A stretch of DNA of 64,000 nucleotides, taken from positions 721,755 through 785,754 of the forward strand of contig JAJSPD010000017.1 of NCBI GenBank assembly GCA_021307315.1, read 5' to 3'. Below the pieces are notes generated by a model. The model was not told the DNA's origin, ran no database searches, and worked only from the letters and a program-made list of their open reading frames with translations. Positions within the stretch are counted from its first letter, which is position 1. Each line of letters starts with the position of its first letter. A program made the position numbers and the translations under genes. The DNA is from Bisporella sp. PMI_857 (lineage: Eukaryota; Ascomycota; Leotiomycetes; Helotiales; Helotiaceae). Shown piece by piece: positions 37,092-49,102 of the stretch.

Positions 37092-39101
37092 ATGCCGACA
37101 GCCTCTCCGATCAATATCACCATCTCTCGGAATTCTTCTTCGTCGCCGCAGGCCCACGATCAAACCCATCCAAACTTCAAGTTTCTCAACCCAGCCGATA
37201 CCGACTCGCGAACATCCGCTATGATGAGTGGTACTGGGTCCGGGAACGGTTTCGATCACAGCATGGGAGGCGGCCGGCAAGAGTCATTCACAGGCGCGAA
37301 GCCAATATCAATGAATAACCCAAATAGAAACTTCGATAATCGCCAACGACGAGAGAGCTTAGCGGGTAGCCAGATGGGTGGGATGAGCTGGGGTGGGATA
37401 TCAGTAGGCAGCTGGATTCGGGATGAGTGAGTATAATCCAGATTACGATTATGATTAGGCAATGCTCAACGTTCTTGGGACATGTTCACTTTGTCAAAGA
37501 CTGAATGCTGACTCTTTCAGCATAATAATGCAAGGCACATCAATTCCATATCAATCACCATCATATCATTCCTCTTCGTACATGCCGAAACTAGAAGCCC
37601 AGTTCATGAAGGACTTCGCATGTTGTGGCAAGACCCTTCCGAGCTTGCACGATCTTCTTGCACATTATGAAGAACACCATGCCCAGCAAACACCACAATC
37701 GCAGCCGTATCGACCTTCTCCGGCACAAAGAGCAAGGGAAAACTCGACGCCTAATAACAAAGCAGCCATCGCTGCCTTAGCATCGTCGCAGGTGCAACAG
37801 CAGAATCAGCAGCAACAAGATCAGTCTGTGAGCAGACCTCAGCTGAAGATACCACAGGGCGGAGCTGTGGGAGGTATTGGTTTGTTGCGGCAACAGCAAC
37901 AGTCACAACCGTCAACTCCCGTGCAAAAGACCGCACAACCGACTACAGATGAGATGGATGGGGTGGAAGATATGGAAATGGACGATGCTATAGGGTCTAT
38001 GGACCAACCATCAGAAACGCCTACTCAGCAACGCCAACAACCGGTGCAAGCTGCACAACAATCACTCTTCGGTCAACAACCACGTCCACAGTTGAATCTG
38101 AACGCAACTGGAATGCAGTATCCCGGCTTACGAACCTCACAGCCACCAACTCCAGCGACTTCTGGTTTTGGCTTTCAACACAATCCCACGGTTTCATCCG
38201 TGAATACGCCGACGCTTAGTACGCAGCAACAGCAGACTTCATTCTCGCCTCACGCATCAAATCCTGGCACTCCAGCAGGAGAAATGGATGATGATTTCAC
38301 AAGCTTTCCGATGCAGCCATTGATGGGAGGCGCAATGAATTCGGCATTTCAATATGGATTCGGGGGTAATGACCTAGGCTTAGATCTGTGTATAGATAAT
38401 CCTGCGAAGCAGCTATTCAGCCCTAATGGCGGTGGTGGCGCTTATGATCAAAGACGAATGGCGCAACAATTTGCCAGCTTTGGCCTAAGCAATGGTCAGT
38501 TTGGAAACAATACCGACCTATTAAGAGCCTACCAACAACAACAAACGATGGGATTGAACAATGGAATGGGCGACAACGTCAACATGGCCAATATGGCTAG
38601 TCTGGCTGCCCTAGGGTTGATGGAGGAGCACAAGCCTTTCAAATGTCCTGTTATCGGATGCGAAAAAGCCTACAAAAACCAAAATGGTCTTAAGTATGTA
38701 CAACTCTCTACCTGTCTTGACCCATGCTAAGTGCAATAGATATCACAAGACACATGGCCACTTGACCCAGCAGTTACACGAGAATGACGATGGGACTTTT
38801 TCGATCGTGAATCCTGAGACATCTACGCCTTATCTGGGAGAGGCGGGCATGGCCAAGGAGAAACCTTACCGGTGTGAGGTCTGTGGCAAGCGATATAAGA
38901 ATCTTAATGGATTGAAATATGTATGCAATCATGGTCTATGATGTTCGGAGTATTAAACTAACAAGTTACCAGCATCGACAGCACTCGCCTCCTTGCAATC
39001 CAGACCTGAAGCTTGAGAACAAGATGATGGCTGCTGGTTACAGCGGGTTGGGTGTCAATATCCCTGGCTTGCCCAATATTGGCGAAGAGCATATGATGTG
39101 A
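37092..39101 (+). CDS. SFP1: Sfp1-like split C2H2 zinc-finger transcription factor
   Basis: Four exons (37092-37426, 37521-38693, 38740-38920, 38973-39101; introns 94, 46 and 52 bases) give 605 residues. A degenerate finger appears first ([18 protein letters not shown]). A long Gln/Pro/Asn-rich region follows, with poly-Q runs typical of activation domains. Two paired fingers end the protein: [20 protein letters not shown] then H-K-T-H, and [18 protein letters not shown] then H-R-Q-H. The spacing, with about 45 residues between them, matches Sfp1, which controls ribosome-biogenesis genes and cell size in response to nutrients. Introns two and three each split a finger right before its histidines. 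The start is the first ATG in frame; an earlier start is possible. Confidence 0.88.
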
Positions 39102-42100
39102 TCCGCGTCCACTTGCAGCAGTCACGGCTCTTTTGACATGTCCTGGCATATCGGACACTGCGAGCTGGGTCTTAACGAGCAGGCGACGGAATTCACTGTT
39201 ATATAGCAGTTTTCACGATACATACTTACTTTAGCGATGCATACGTTTACTTTTGAAAAGTTGCATGGGCCGGAGTTATCTCATTATTATCACGAATGGA
39301 GACTATACCCCGGATAGATTGATTGGGCCTCGAGGATCTGGGCAGGACAGCATAGAGTTTTCTTGACTGGTTTGAGTATATACGACACACTCGACCTATG
39401 TGCAGTAGATGCACTTCCTTTCGTGGTCATATTTTCCTCTCGGTATGGAGCCTGGTCTCTTCCGTGGTTATGTTCGATGACAAAAAAAAGTTGGCTTGGG
39501 CATGCTTAATCTAGTTGTTTTTAGACTTGTGCGTTACGGTGCAGTTCGGAGTCAATGTTCATAGACGACCCCACCTGGTCTTTGCCGGCTTGTATATATG
39601 GTATTATAGGAGCTGGTTCAGCGATCACATCGCTTTTTGGTAGCATCTCCTTTCTTGGGTCAATAGAGCATATATCGCGAAAATGTCAAGCCCGAGGACT
39701 TGCAATCACTGCACGCAGCAGCAATAGATGGTGGACTTTGTTCTGATTTTGTACTTGCAAGATATCGCATATATAAGAAATACCCCAATATATCTACAAC
39801 GGATATACTTGTTCTGTGATGCTTCATAAGGTGGCGGAACTTTTAGGTTCCAGTACTGCAGGGCTGATGTTAACTTGGGTTGATGGGTTTATGGTCAGAG
39901 CAAGCAATTTGCCAAATCTGGATTGCTCCAGACCTGTCCAAACTTGGCCCGAAAGCAAAATTATAATGACATGCTAGACTAAGCAGTCTCCAAACGCCAC
40001 ACATAGGCCTAACATTTCTCGAACAACAAGTCACTACTACATCTTTCTAAGTGATCTTTAACCCGAGTCTCCCATCTAGTTAAAAATATTTTCAGTAGTT
40101 AAGAATCGACTTTGGCAAACATATGTATTAGTCACACGTCTCGCCCCGCAAAACTCTCCGCTATTGTCAAGCGGATGGGACTAGTTAGACTCTAGAACAT
40201 GTCAATATAAGTAAAACCTAAATGTGTTGATTTTGTATGTTTAAGCACTTAGTCGTATTCAAGCATTAATCTACAGTATCATATAATAAGTAATAGATGG
40301 CCAAGGAAACACTAGCCTGAAATAGGTGGGCACGCTTGGCAGTTCCACAGTGACCCGTCAGACGGAACGTCTATAGATGATATTATCACAGAATGGGTTG
40401 TAGAAATAGGCCAACTATCTAAAGTGATGAAAATAGGGGTCCTGACGCCAAGATCTACTAAGCCAAATCTGGTCAATAGGCTTGGCCATTTCCACAGGAC
40501 CTTTTTATCTACCACATGAGTTCATCATAAAATCACCCGACAGCCAGATTCCTATCCCAACCTGCCTATTCTACCAGATTCCGATTTACTTTTCTAGTGA
40601 GTTGGCCGAAGTTTTTCTTTGAACAACGGGGATAGGTAAGCCTGATAACAAAGTGCAAAAAGGAGAGTTTGGTCCAGGCGGTATGGCTTTCCCATGGCAG
40701 GTAACAGCATCTGTCTGGCTTTAAAGCTATTTCGTTAGCTCAGGTTGGTGATCAGTAATCTGTATTAGCTATATTGTTAGTATCAGCACGATGCTATTAC
40801 TGTTGGTCTTCGGACATTTGGACAAGGGAGTAAGGTGTTCCAACTGGTTCTGGATAGAGCCAGTGCCTGGAGAGAAGGTTATATAGGACAATGATGCAAC
40901 GCCTTGGATACTATTGTACTGGCGGCACCTTGTACAAGGATGTGCCTATAAATTTTCTGTCTCTTTGTTCGAAAGTCCCGAGTTTGTACTCACTCAGTTC
41001 TAAGCATAGGTCCACGCCACAGAAGACATTGAATAAGCATTCAGTGGTAACCCTTTTAACCATGTTAGTAAAGCGAACCTCTAATCAAAAGTGATTTATA
41101 GGTTTTTTTCTTCAACAACTAGATAAATGATGTTCAGCTATTGTTCCCATTATTACCAGCTTTCCAGTGGGGGCAGATTATGTGAAATCTTAGCTGATTT
41201 GGCTGATTTTCACGGATAGCTGATATTAAGAGGTAACGAAGGAAGTAACAGGGGACTTATCAATTCTTGCAATCTAAAATTGTGCAAGCAAATTTTTGGA
41301 AAGGTGTTGTTGCTGAACCCTAGCCGCTCCTTGCCCAACCCGCGGGGTGCTTGCTAACTCGTTGCTGGACTTTAATTCACATCTATACGTGTACTACTGA
41401 ATGTATGTCAGAGAAACATGCATGCTAGTCAAGACTGGTTTAGTATCCGATAGCTCGGACCAAATATAGTCATCATGTTGGCTCACCAGAATAAATGTTT
41501 GTTTCTCGGATGAAACGTTTACGGAATTCAACCTCTCTGCGATCAACCATGGGTAATATGTGATTGAAATAGAGAGAAATCCGGACCGTATCAATAGACC
41601 ATCTCTTGTATAATTACATGTTGCCCCCGAGAAAATTAACTATCACAATCGTCACATTTTAGGAATACCTTAAAATATCTCTTGCACCTATCAAAATGGC
41701 GCCAAAAAACCGCCCTTGCCCTTCTTCATGGCGGCGTTCATCTCATTGACTACCCCTATAGCACTTCCTAGCACCGAACCCGTATGCTGTGAAGCAATTC
41801 CTGATCCTGGACTTCCATCCTTGACCGAGCTTGGCCTCACCTCCGCCTAACTACATGAGGTGGCCGCAATACAAGTAACCTTCCCACGGCCTGAACTAAC
41901 TGACAACAAGTTAACACTTCTGCTAGCTGCGTTTTCTTCTCGTTGTGGCCCAGATGAGGCATATACTAACGTAGTTTTAGAGTAGCGATGTGACAAGGGG
42001 AGCGCTTTGAATTATTGATCACTGCGCCAGACCAGATCAGTCGGTTGCTGGTCAGTCGGCTGACCTTTACGACAGGTCTTGCTGCCGCTTTTGGAAATGG

Positions 42101-42939
42101 AGATCTCACTGTCGGATATGCGAATGGCACATGTTAAAAGTGGTTAAGGAGAAATATGTAAATGTCAGGTAGCAAGAAGTTACTGAACCAATTGGATGGG
42201 CTTGTGCTTGGCCAACAAGCGCCACACTTAGGAGCTGGTAATCGCCAGCTAAGGGCTTTACATTGGTACTTTAGCTGTATGATAAGGGGCCTCAACCATC
42301 TACTTATGCTAATACAGTAGCGTCGACACAGCTAAAATAAGGCACATCTCGGTCAGCATCGCAAAGGCTGTCTCCGGAGAAAGGCTACACACACAGGCCA
42401 TCCTTGCTTCAATGATATAAGTATAATTATTTACTTTCTTCTTCGCACCCCTGCGCTCAGGCGATACAATGAAAAATAAGCAAGAGAAAGAGGGAGCAAC
42501 TCTGAAGGCAGTGTAATTTCAGAGCTACTATCCAGTCACACCTAAGCGGTAGTCTGGCAAGGTTCCAAAAATTAAAAGGTTGATGTGAGTAAAGGACATC
42601 AACATCTAGATGCAAAGCATCCTTCGAGCCACGGGAGCCCAAGATAGCCTGTACACATTTAGCAAAGACATTAGGCGAAGCCTCCCAACTCAAAACAGAA
42701 TACCCTGACGATGATAATCATACAATATAAGTACACTGATTTGACAGTTTTTTGGCGATTGTTTTTGCTACCCGAAGTGCGGAGTATCTGGCAACCAAAC
42801 CTTCTCACCAAAGCAAGGGAAGAGGAAGGGGGGAGGTTGCCCAAAGACATGGCATGTAACAAAAGAAAAAACACGGAAAATACTCAACATATTGCTTCTC
42901 CCATGGAGCTGGTAGTCCCTCTTAAATCATATGTTGGCT
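39102..42939. other. intergenic, 3.8 kb
   Basis: No supported gene. Small open frames (for example 40312-40515 minus, 41394-41594 minus) lack domains. A 40-codon plus-strand frame at 41728-41850 carries a Cys-Cys pair but is too short to call. No repeats or RNA genes were recognised. Confidence 0.5.
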
Positions 42940-44070
42940 TTACATTGAAAACTTCCCTACCTTCGTAGGTGGATTGAAGAGTCCATCAGTACGAATTAAG
43001 AGTTTCTTCCCAGTCTCACGATCCTCCTTCCATCTCCGCGTTACCCGCATATCCGGCTTCGGGACCTTTACATCACCTCGAGGTAGATAAGCAAGTGGAT
43101 GGCCGCACTTGCTGGACAAGTACCGTTCGTAATATCGGACCTCGCTAACCGTCTCGTGGTCGTGGTCGAAGTGAACGCGTTTCGAGTATCTAGAAACGCT
43201 TTTCTTGAGACAGGACACTGGGATGGTCGAAGGGCGGTTCGCCGCCACGAGAGCGAGGGTTTGCCGTAGTTTCTCGGAGAGGAAGAAGGGTTCGTACACC
43301 TCGTGTACCTTAACGGATGCTTTTCCTGCTAATGGGTGAACGCCATCTTGCCTTTCTTTTGCCTTCCCAAACTCGAAGCGTTTTTCAGTCGCTGAGCGAG
43401 CTCGAGCAGGCTGATAACGACTCCGGCGATTAAGGGGCTTCCCAAAGGCTATTGAGGAATGGAAGGTGGAGGGGAACTCACCGGGCCGGCCAAGAGATAA
43501 CCCAGACATATCATCTATCAGATCTATGACGGAGCCCGAAATATCCATGCCAGCAACGATGTTAACCAAATCATCAACATCCACGGGAGCAGATTGCTGA
43601 AGAACTGGGCGGCGGTGCTGGCCATCGTTGCTGACGGATGGCTGAGCGGATCCGAACTCGATTCCATACGCACAGGGAAGGGAACCTGTCAAGACAGTAG
43701 CAGTTGGTGGAGTAATAAAGGAAGCAACAGTGATGAAAGATGAAAGGGGGCGAATGGGTACCGCGGGAGGAGTGCAGGGGGGACGGGCAGGTGAGAAAGC
43801 ACCGATGCTGGATGATGCTAGAGGAGCTGACGAAACCAGCGTCGCTGGCTTAATCAACTTGATCCTCCTAGCATCATGGGCACGAGGTGGAGGAAAAGGT
43901 AGGCATTGATCGAGAAGGAGAAGGAGAAGGAGGAGGAGGATGAAATAACATGCCAGAATGAGCCAGGGTGAGCTCGAGATGGCATCAGAGACGGAGAAGA
44001 GGGATGCAAGATGGAAGTGGTGAGTTCCCATTGCAGAAAGTATGGCAGAATAGCTCAGAGTGAGAGGCAT
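42940..44070 (-). CDS. hypothetical protein with one N-terminal membrane segment
   Basis: The first ATG in the frame (44070) gives 376 residues; the frame itself extends further without a start, and a Met at 44031 gives 363. A strongly hydrophobic Leu-run segment lies near residues 35-55, partly encoded by a CTT/CTC repeat, then a Pro/Ala/Ser-rich linker. The C-terminal half is more protein-like: VHEVYEPFFLSEKLRQTLAL, CLKKSVSRYSKRVHFDHDHE, VSEVRYYERYL. K-R-V-H-F fits the RVxF docking motif for protein phosphatase 1. I do not recognise the family. The N-terminal part may be UTR rather than coding. Confidence 0.5.
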   Translation of the reverse strand: MPLTLSYSAILSAMGTHHFHLASLFSVSDAISSSPWLILACYFILLLLLLLLLDQCLPFPPPRAHDARRIKLIKPATLVSSAPLASSSIGAFSPARPPCTPPAVPIRPLSSFITVASFITPPTATVLTGSLPCAYGIEFGSAQPSVSNDGQHRRPVLQQSAPVDVDDLVNIVAGMDISGSVIDLIDDMSGLSLGRPGEFPSTFHSSIAFGKPLNRRSRYQPARARSATEKRFEFGKAKERQDGVHPLAGKASVKVHEVYEPFFLSEKLRQTLALVAANRPSTIPVSCLKKSVSRYSKRVHFDHDHETVSEVRYYERYLSSKCGHPLAYLPRGDVKVPKPDMRVTRRWKEDRETGKKLLIRTDGLFNPPTKVGKFSM

Positions 44071-46365
44071 CGTGTAATATGTGACTTTGAAGGCAAATGT
44101 GAAGCTGTAGACGTTTGTCTGGAGAAGGAGGAGAAGGAGGCGGAGGCGGGAAACAAATGTCAACAAAGCAAAAACGATAAGATGCCTGTCGCCGCGGTGA
44201 TTGTGCCAAAGGGTGGTTCCTGCCACTTTTGATCATTAGCCATAGGCAACATCCCTGACAGTTATATATATATATGTGTGTGTACATCTTCACGTTACCC
44301 AGCCCAGTCTTGTGCGATGAAGGATAGCAGGGTAAGCGAAATATTTATTGCCATCCTATGTTTGTTAAACTATTTCGTAAGTAACATATCATAGGATACT
44401 AGATACTAATTAAGGTTTCTACAGTATAGGTAGATCTAAATACGGCCAAAGTTGAGCTATCGGCAGCTGCTTCTTCTTTGTTACTACCAAAAAAAGAATT
44501 TCAAAGCAGCAAAATGAGTGAGGCAGAAAATTTTCTGGTTGTGCATTCACTGTTGACTCAGCGTGGTGCACTGCATTCTGAAACCTGTTTGGCAGAGTTG
44601 ATACGATAACATGGTAAGTATCGTAAGTGCTAGAGGAAATACAGGTCTTGCGATCATGGGAGTGGGCTTCTATGAAGCGCTTTGAGTAATGATTACGGCT
44701 TCCATACTTTGCCTAAACCATTGATCAATAGTTGGGTGCCATCGCAAGGTAATGCATAGCATTATCCCAGGTCTCAGCTGAATGCCCGTTTCTCTGCGGA
44801 TGAGAGCATTAATTGTACGACTTGCAGATACCACCACCAACCCGACAGTTTTATATCTGCAGCGAGGAGAGGGACATTCCTTGGTTCATGTTCGACTACC
44901 CACTATAGCTAGATATGTATTGACTCGAACATTGTAAAGCCTCTTTAACAAGTAGTTATCTAGACATTTTCTAGGTGCATATAGCCATTCAATACTGTTT
45001 GTTATCCGTGCGCTTTATGCAACTTTTATAGTAAGCACGTTTAGTACAAAAATGTTTATACTACAATAAAACTTGATGAGCAATATTCGGAGAATGGTAA
45101 ATCCAGACTATATCAACGAAAAATTGGACAAGCTAACTTTTGCCATAAAGTTTTTTGCTATCAGCAAGACAGAATAGTGGAGAAGATTATGCACCACATT
45201 GCGAGGGACAGGATGCTAGCCTTGACAACAAGGTGGCGGCAGAATTTAGAGTATTAACTTTTGGTTTAATTTAATATTCTTTATATTTGGTCATTTTAGT
45301 CATCCACGCAGGATTCGTCCTTCACAGGCTGTAAATGGTTTCCTTCTAAGACGCCAGGCCACTTGGCCATCTATTAGATGTATATAATAAGGCTAGTCTT
45401 GCATAGGTCTTTGGTGAAGAGTTTCTTAAGCATCCTTTAGTCTCTACTCTGATATTAGTTTTTGCGGCCTGTAAATACTTTACGATGCAAATCAACCACG
45501 CATTTGACAGCGAGCATCTTGCCAATCTCAATACTGCATACCCCATTCCCATTCTTGACCTTCATGGTAAAATATAGAAAGTCCCTCTTTAGTTGCGACA
45601 AGGAAGGTCTCATATCTCCATTCGATAGCAAATGTTTTGGGCTTACAAAGGAGGGCGCGCTCACCGTAAGGGCTTTGATAATTCCTGTACAAAAGATTCA
45701 CGCTATAATCACTGAAAGGTATAAGCTCTCAAAATTCTTCGGCATTATGTTGGAAGGAGAGGGGCTATAGGCTTAGGAGGCTTGGGGCGGTCATCTCCTG
45801 TACAATCATGTAAGCCACGTATAATATCACGTTATATACATACCAAATAGGTTTGATCTCATTGTCAGGAGCATGTATATAACACGTCTTCTTGGATGAA
45901 TCAAGCTTTCCCGCTCAATACGGAGTTAGTAGTCTGACTCCTTCAGCGTTGGGCAATTCATTTATTTTCCAAAAAAGGACTAAAACCATAAGCTACTAGC
46001 ATATGACTAAATCAAAGACGTTTTAGAGGGTTACAGATCTTGATGATATGAGCATTAGCTGGAGAGTCCATGGTCGACTGACGGCGAGGAGTTGAAGTAT
46101 GGCATATGCGAGATACTGGACGCATGGACGACAGGATGATCAGACGAGTTAATGATGTGATGAAGGAAGTCAAGGGCAGATTTGTAAGGGAGAAGCTAAT
46201 CCTTCCCCAAGTCTGCATGCAGCTCGTCATCCGTCGTCTTCCAATTTCCGATCCATCCTTATCGGCGACTTCATCCTTCCCAATTCTCACTACAAGGATA
46301 GGAAGCTGTCACGCGCCGGACCGCGGTGCACACGTGCTAAAATTTGGGGGTGCAGCCGCTTGTCG
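44071..46365. other. intergenic, 2.3 kb
   Basis: This region follows the 5' end of the hypothetical gene. It contains a short (TA)n/(TG)n run near 44263-44284 and no supported gene. Open frames at 45455-45770 and 46012-46372 occur on both strands and were not recognised. Confidence 0.45.
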
Positions 46366-47170
46366 TAATTGATATAGTCTGCCATTTGCGACTCGTCGAG
46401 AAAGTAGTCGGCGAGCCGTTTCAAGATAGGATAGCGCCAGAGCACGTAACAGAAGCGAGAAGCTTATAGTCACCGCTGTACCATTGCGGCGTGTTTGTGT
46501 GTTGCCTTGTCACCCACGAAGGCAACCGAGTGGTGCGCCGTAGATGAGGGAGGAAACGGTGTCGAACCAGTCTAACGTCAAACTAGTCAGCAGTTTATGA
46601 TTCAGAGTTAGTGTTTTAATAAGAGACTAAGGCTCACGGTATTCAGAAACCTACATCGTCCAACTAAAATTACGCGGAAGGTCTACCACACATTTCGAAT
46701 CCTTGTGTCGCTCAACCAGTAAGTTCGACAGTGTCTGCACAGTCCCAGACTGCTTGCGCAAGCGCCCCGTCACCGAAAGAATGCGCCCGCGCCCTTCGTC
46801 TCCTAAGATGCACCTCATCATGCTCGAACAGCATACTCTGTACGCCCTCAATCGGTGGCGCATACCAAGCCGGAACCTTCTCCAATGTCGGATGGCCTCT
46901 CAATCGCCCTGTCCGATGGCCCTAGATATCTGTCCAAGCCGTCTCGCCGGAGATGAGAGACACTTCGGATACTAAGAAGCGGGCAGCATCACCGTCCTTT
47001 TCGTGGAGTCTGCGGAGATAGAACGATTCTGTTCCGTGTAGATGGCGGAGGATGTAGGGGATGCAAGAGATAGCGTTCAGTTTTGGGCCAGGGATGTGGC
47101 AGAGGGGATGGGAGAAGGCGCTGTAGATTGCTTCAGCGACAAGGTAGAGAATTCCTTGTGTAGGCTCTTA
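46366..47170 (-). pseudogene. cytochrome P450 pseudogene (N-terminal half)
   Basis: Read on the minus strand, the remnant begins near 47165 with LYLVAEAIYSAFSHPL and HIPGPKLNAISCIPYILRHL. It continues with FLVSEVSLISGETAW-TDI, a stop where family members have Tyr, then G-H-R-T-G and PAWYAPPIEGVQSMLFEHDE. The helix-C region reads RRRRARAHSFGDGAL. It then shifts frame (VQTLSNLLVERHKDSKCVVD), and further on WFDTVSSLIYGAPLGCL and RYPILKRLADYFLDE appear in shifted frames. Order and spacing match fungal P450s of the isotrichodermin C-15 hydroxylase type. At least one stop and two frameshifts are seen, and no I-helix or heme Cys motif was found downstream, so it is dead and probably truncated. Confidence 0.82.
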
Positions 47171-47899
47171 GTCAGTACTGCTTAAGTTTGTCTTGGTGTC
47201 TATAACTCATAATAGTGCAGAGTAATAGGATTGTTTTGGTTAGTTGAAACAACTTCTGAAGGGAAGTAATGTCCATGGTGCACTGCGGTAGTCCCTGTCT
47301 GGAGGCGAGATTAGTAAGGGGAAGTTTCTTTAGCGAGATAAGTAGAACATGGAGTCTCATCAGTTTCCAAGGGGGAACAGAAGACCATGCAGGGAACAAA
47401 ACAAGCTCGGAAACATGACCTAGAGCTGTAGAGAGCGCTTCTCAAGCAACCTTCCTGCTTAGATATCGGTGAATCTTGAATTTCGCAATAGTGGCCTAGT
47501 GCTGTACACATTATACCCTATCTCTAGACAGCCTTGACGCTGCGCATAGCAATCTGTGTTGGTGCCTATACAGTGCCGCACTAATACAGACCCTCGCGAT
47601 GTACCCGTCCAGCTTTTATAAACCATAGTGACTATAATGTATCTTGGTGTATGTAGATAGCAATCTGTGTTAGTGCTTATACAGTACCGCGTTAATGTTG
47701 ATAACCAACAGCAGCGCCTTCAACGACTACTGATCGATGGTGGCATTGGTCCTAGGGGAAATAATACCTTCCAAGAATCCTCACCTACAGCCCAACCTCC
47801 AAGGTGTGAATTAGTGAGGCTGGTTGCTGGTATATAGGACGCTAACACGTTTGTGACATGGAAGTCAATTCGCTTTTGCGGTCTTTCCTCCAACACGGC
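47171..47899. other. intergenic between P450 relics
   Basis: This 0.7-kb stretch has no recognisable coding sequence. A short repeated phrase, about 30 bases around tagcaatctgtgtt, occurs twice, near 47549 and 47657, each followed by a similar cagt-c-gc run. Confidence 0.45.
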
Positions 47900-48660
47900 C
47901 GATGACACGAGCTACACACAGTATTGGGCCACGCACTATCGGTGAAATCTAGGATGAAGTCAAGCGGCTCTGCGATAAGCACTGGAGAGCTGTTCTTGGT
48001 GAGTGGATGGAGATCAATATTTAGCACTAGTCTTTCGAAATTCCTGTGTCTAATGGTGAGTCGGATACTCCCTCGGCGCTCCGCTTTGCAGGGACGTGAA
48101 CTTCCTGTCCTACGTTAAGGTTCTAACTCGATGCCCTTCGCTGCATGGCTATGGATGCTTTGTTGTCTCGCGCATTAACTGGTGCCTCGGCCAAACAGGT
48201 GGCGCGTTGGTGGGATCCACAAGCACACCACAGGAAGACCTGGCATACAACGATGCCAATCCAGACAAGCCACTTGACGGGCCGGGCGACTATATTTCAT
48301 ATCACTTCTGATTTTTGCAGGTGGAATTGAACCACTATATACGCCTCTTCCAAGTTTGTTAATGCAGTTCGCCATAGCATCTAACACACGCTACGCTCTG
48401 ACCAGCCTCCTGCTCGACATCTTCTCCACTGATCCTGCGGATGGTATCGTCGAGGGTCTCTGTGAGGAGAGTGAGCGTATTTATGCGAACATGGCCATCA
48501 CTAGACAAAGAAAGCTCCGAAAAGTTCTAGCGAACGGAGTTCGCCATCAAGGAGTTTCTCCGCTATTCCGCTGCTCCGGTTTGATAGCACGCGACTTGTG
48601 GCGCAAGGTCGTCGCAAAAGATGGCTTCAAAGACAAAAAGTCCAACATGAAGAAACCCTT
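47900..48660 (+). pseudogene. second cytochrome P450 relic (middle to K-helix region)
   Basis: The clearest part is the plus-strand frame 48356-48660. It has an I-helix-like FAIASNTRYALTSLLLDIFS, an E-E-S-E-R-I, and SGLIARDLWRKVVAKDGF, which resembles the region after the ExxR motif in fungal P450s (SG...RKVVAKDG). Upstream, MVSRILPRR followed by LPVLR near 48050-48110 resembles the MVSRxSxR motif of the same proteins, in broken frames. No heme-binding Cys motif follows; about 175 bases on, an intact retrotransposon begins. This looks like a different P450 family from the minus-strand relic. The assignment is moderately secure. Confidence 0.5.
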
Positions 48661-48836
48661 CAGCCGTAAGTACTGTTCTGAGGTCTGGTCATCCAGGTGC
48701 TTCGCATTGTGCTCCTCTCGCGAGCTTGAGATTAGACATCGCTCTTTTCGGGTTGATGGTAGACTCTTGGGTCGCGGTGTCGAGTCCAGAAGTCAAGCCC
48801 AATTATTATTATTGTGAATATTATTATTTTTCCTTT

Positions 48837-49038
48837 TGTCAGGCGCCAGGATGTCACGTGCTGAGGGGCAATGAAGGGGGCTCGGTAAAGGCACTGAGAC
48901 TTGGCATGTATAGGCACGAAGAGAGCCGCCAGGGGTTCGGAGGGTATAAGTAGGGGGCTCGGGACGTAGTAGAGAGGGTAGAGATTAGTCTTTGTTCAAT
49001 ATGAGTTGATTTGTGCCACACTACTCCAGCACCTTACA
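48837..49038 (+). repeat. 5' LTR
   Basis: A 202-base repeat with TG...CA ends, identical to 55312-55513. It contains a TATA box at 48945-48950 (TATAAG). Confidence 0.97.
48945..48950 (+). promoter_or_regulatory. LTR TATA box
   Basis: TATAAG sits about 35 bases before AGAGATTAG (48980-48988). This puts the expected transcript start close to that sequence, consistent with a self-priming model. Confidence 0.6.
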
Positions 49039-49040
49039 TT

Positions 49041-49049
49041 CTAATCTCT
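49041..49049 (+). other. putative self-primer binding site
   Basis: CTAATCTCT lies two bases after the 5' LTR and is the exact reverse complement of AGAGATTAG at 48980-48988, at the predicted 5' end of the RNA. There is no obvious match to a tRNA 3' end (no TGG at the LTR edge). Tf1 of fission yeast primes reverse transcription from its own mRNA 5' end in this way. Confidence 0.55.
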
Positions 49050-49102
49050 TTCAACGAGGTGTAGTTCGGCACGAGTCAAGAGAGTATCGTACTCGAAACG
49101 CC

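Noticed and set aside
41728..41850. 40-codon plus-strand frame with Cys-Cys, considered as a hydrophobin or small secreted protein fragment
   Set aside because: Too short, too few cysteines, and no supporting exon.
46012..46372. Frames on both strands, considered as the C-terminal part of the minus-strand P450 relic
   Set aside because: No I-helix, ExxR or heme Cys motif could be found in any frame.
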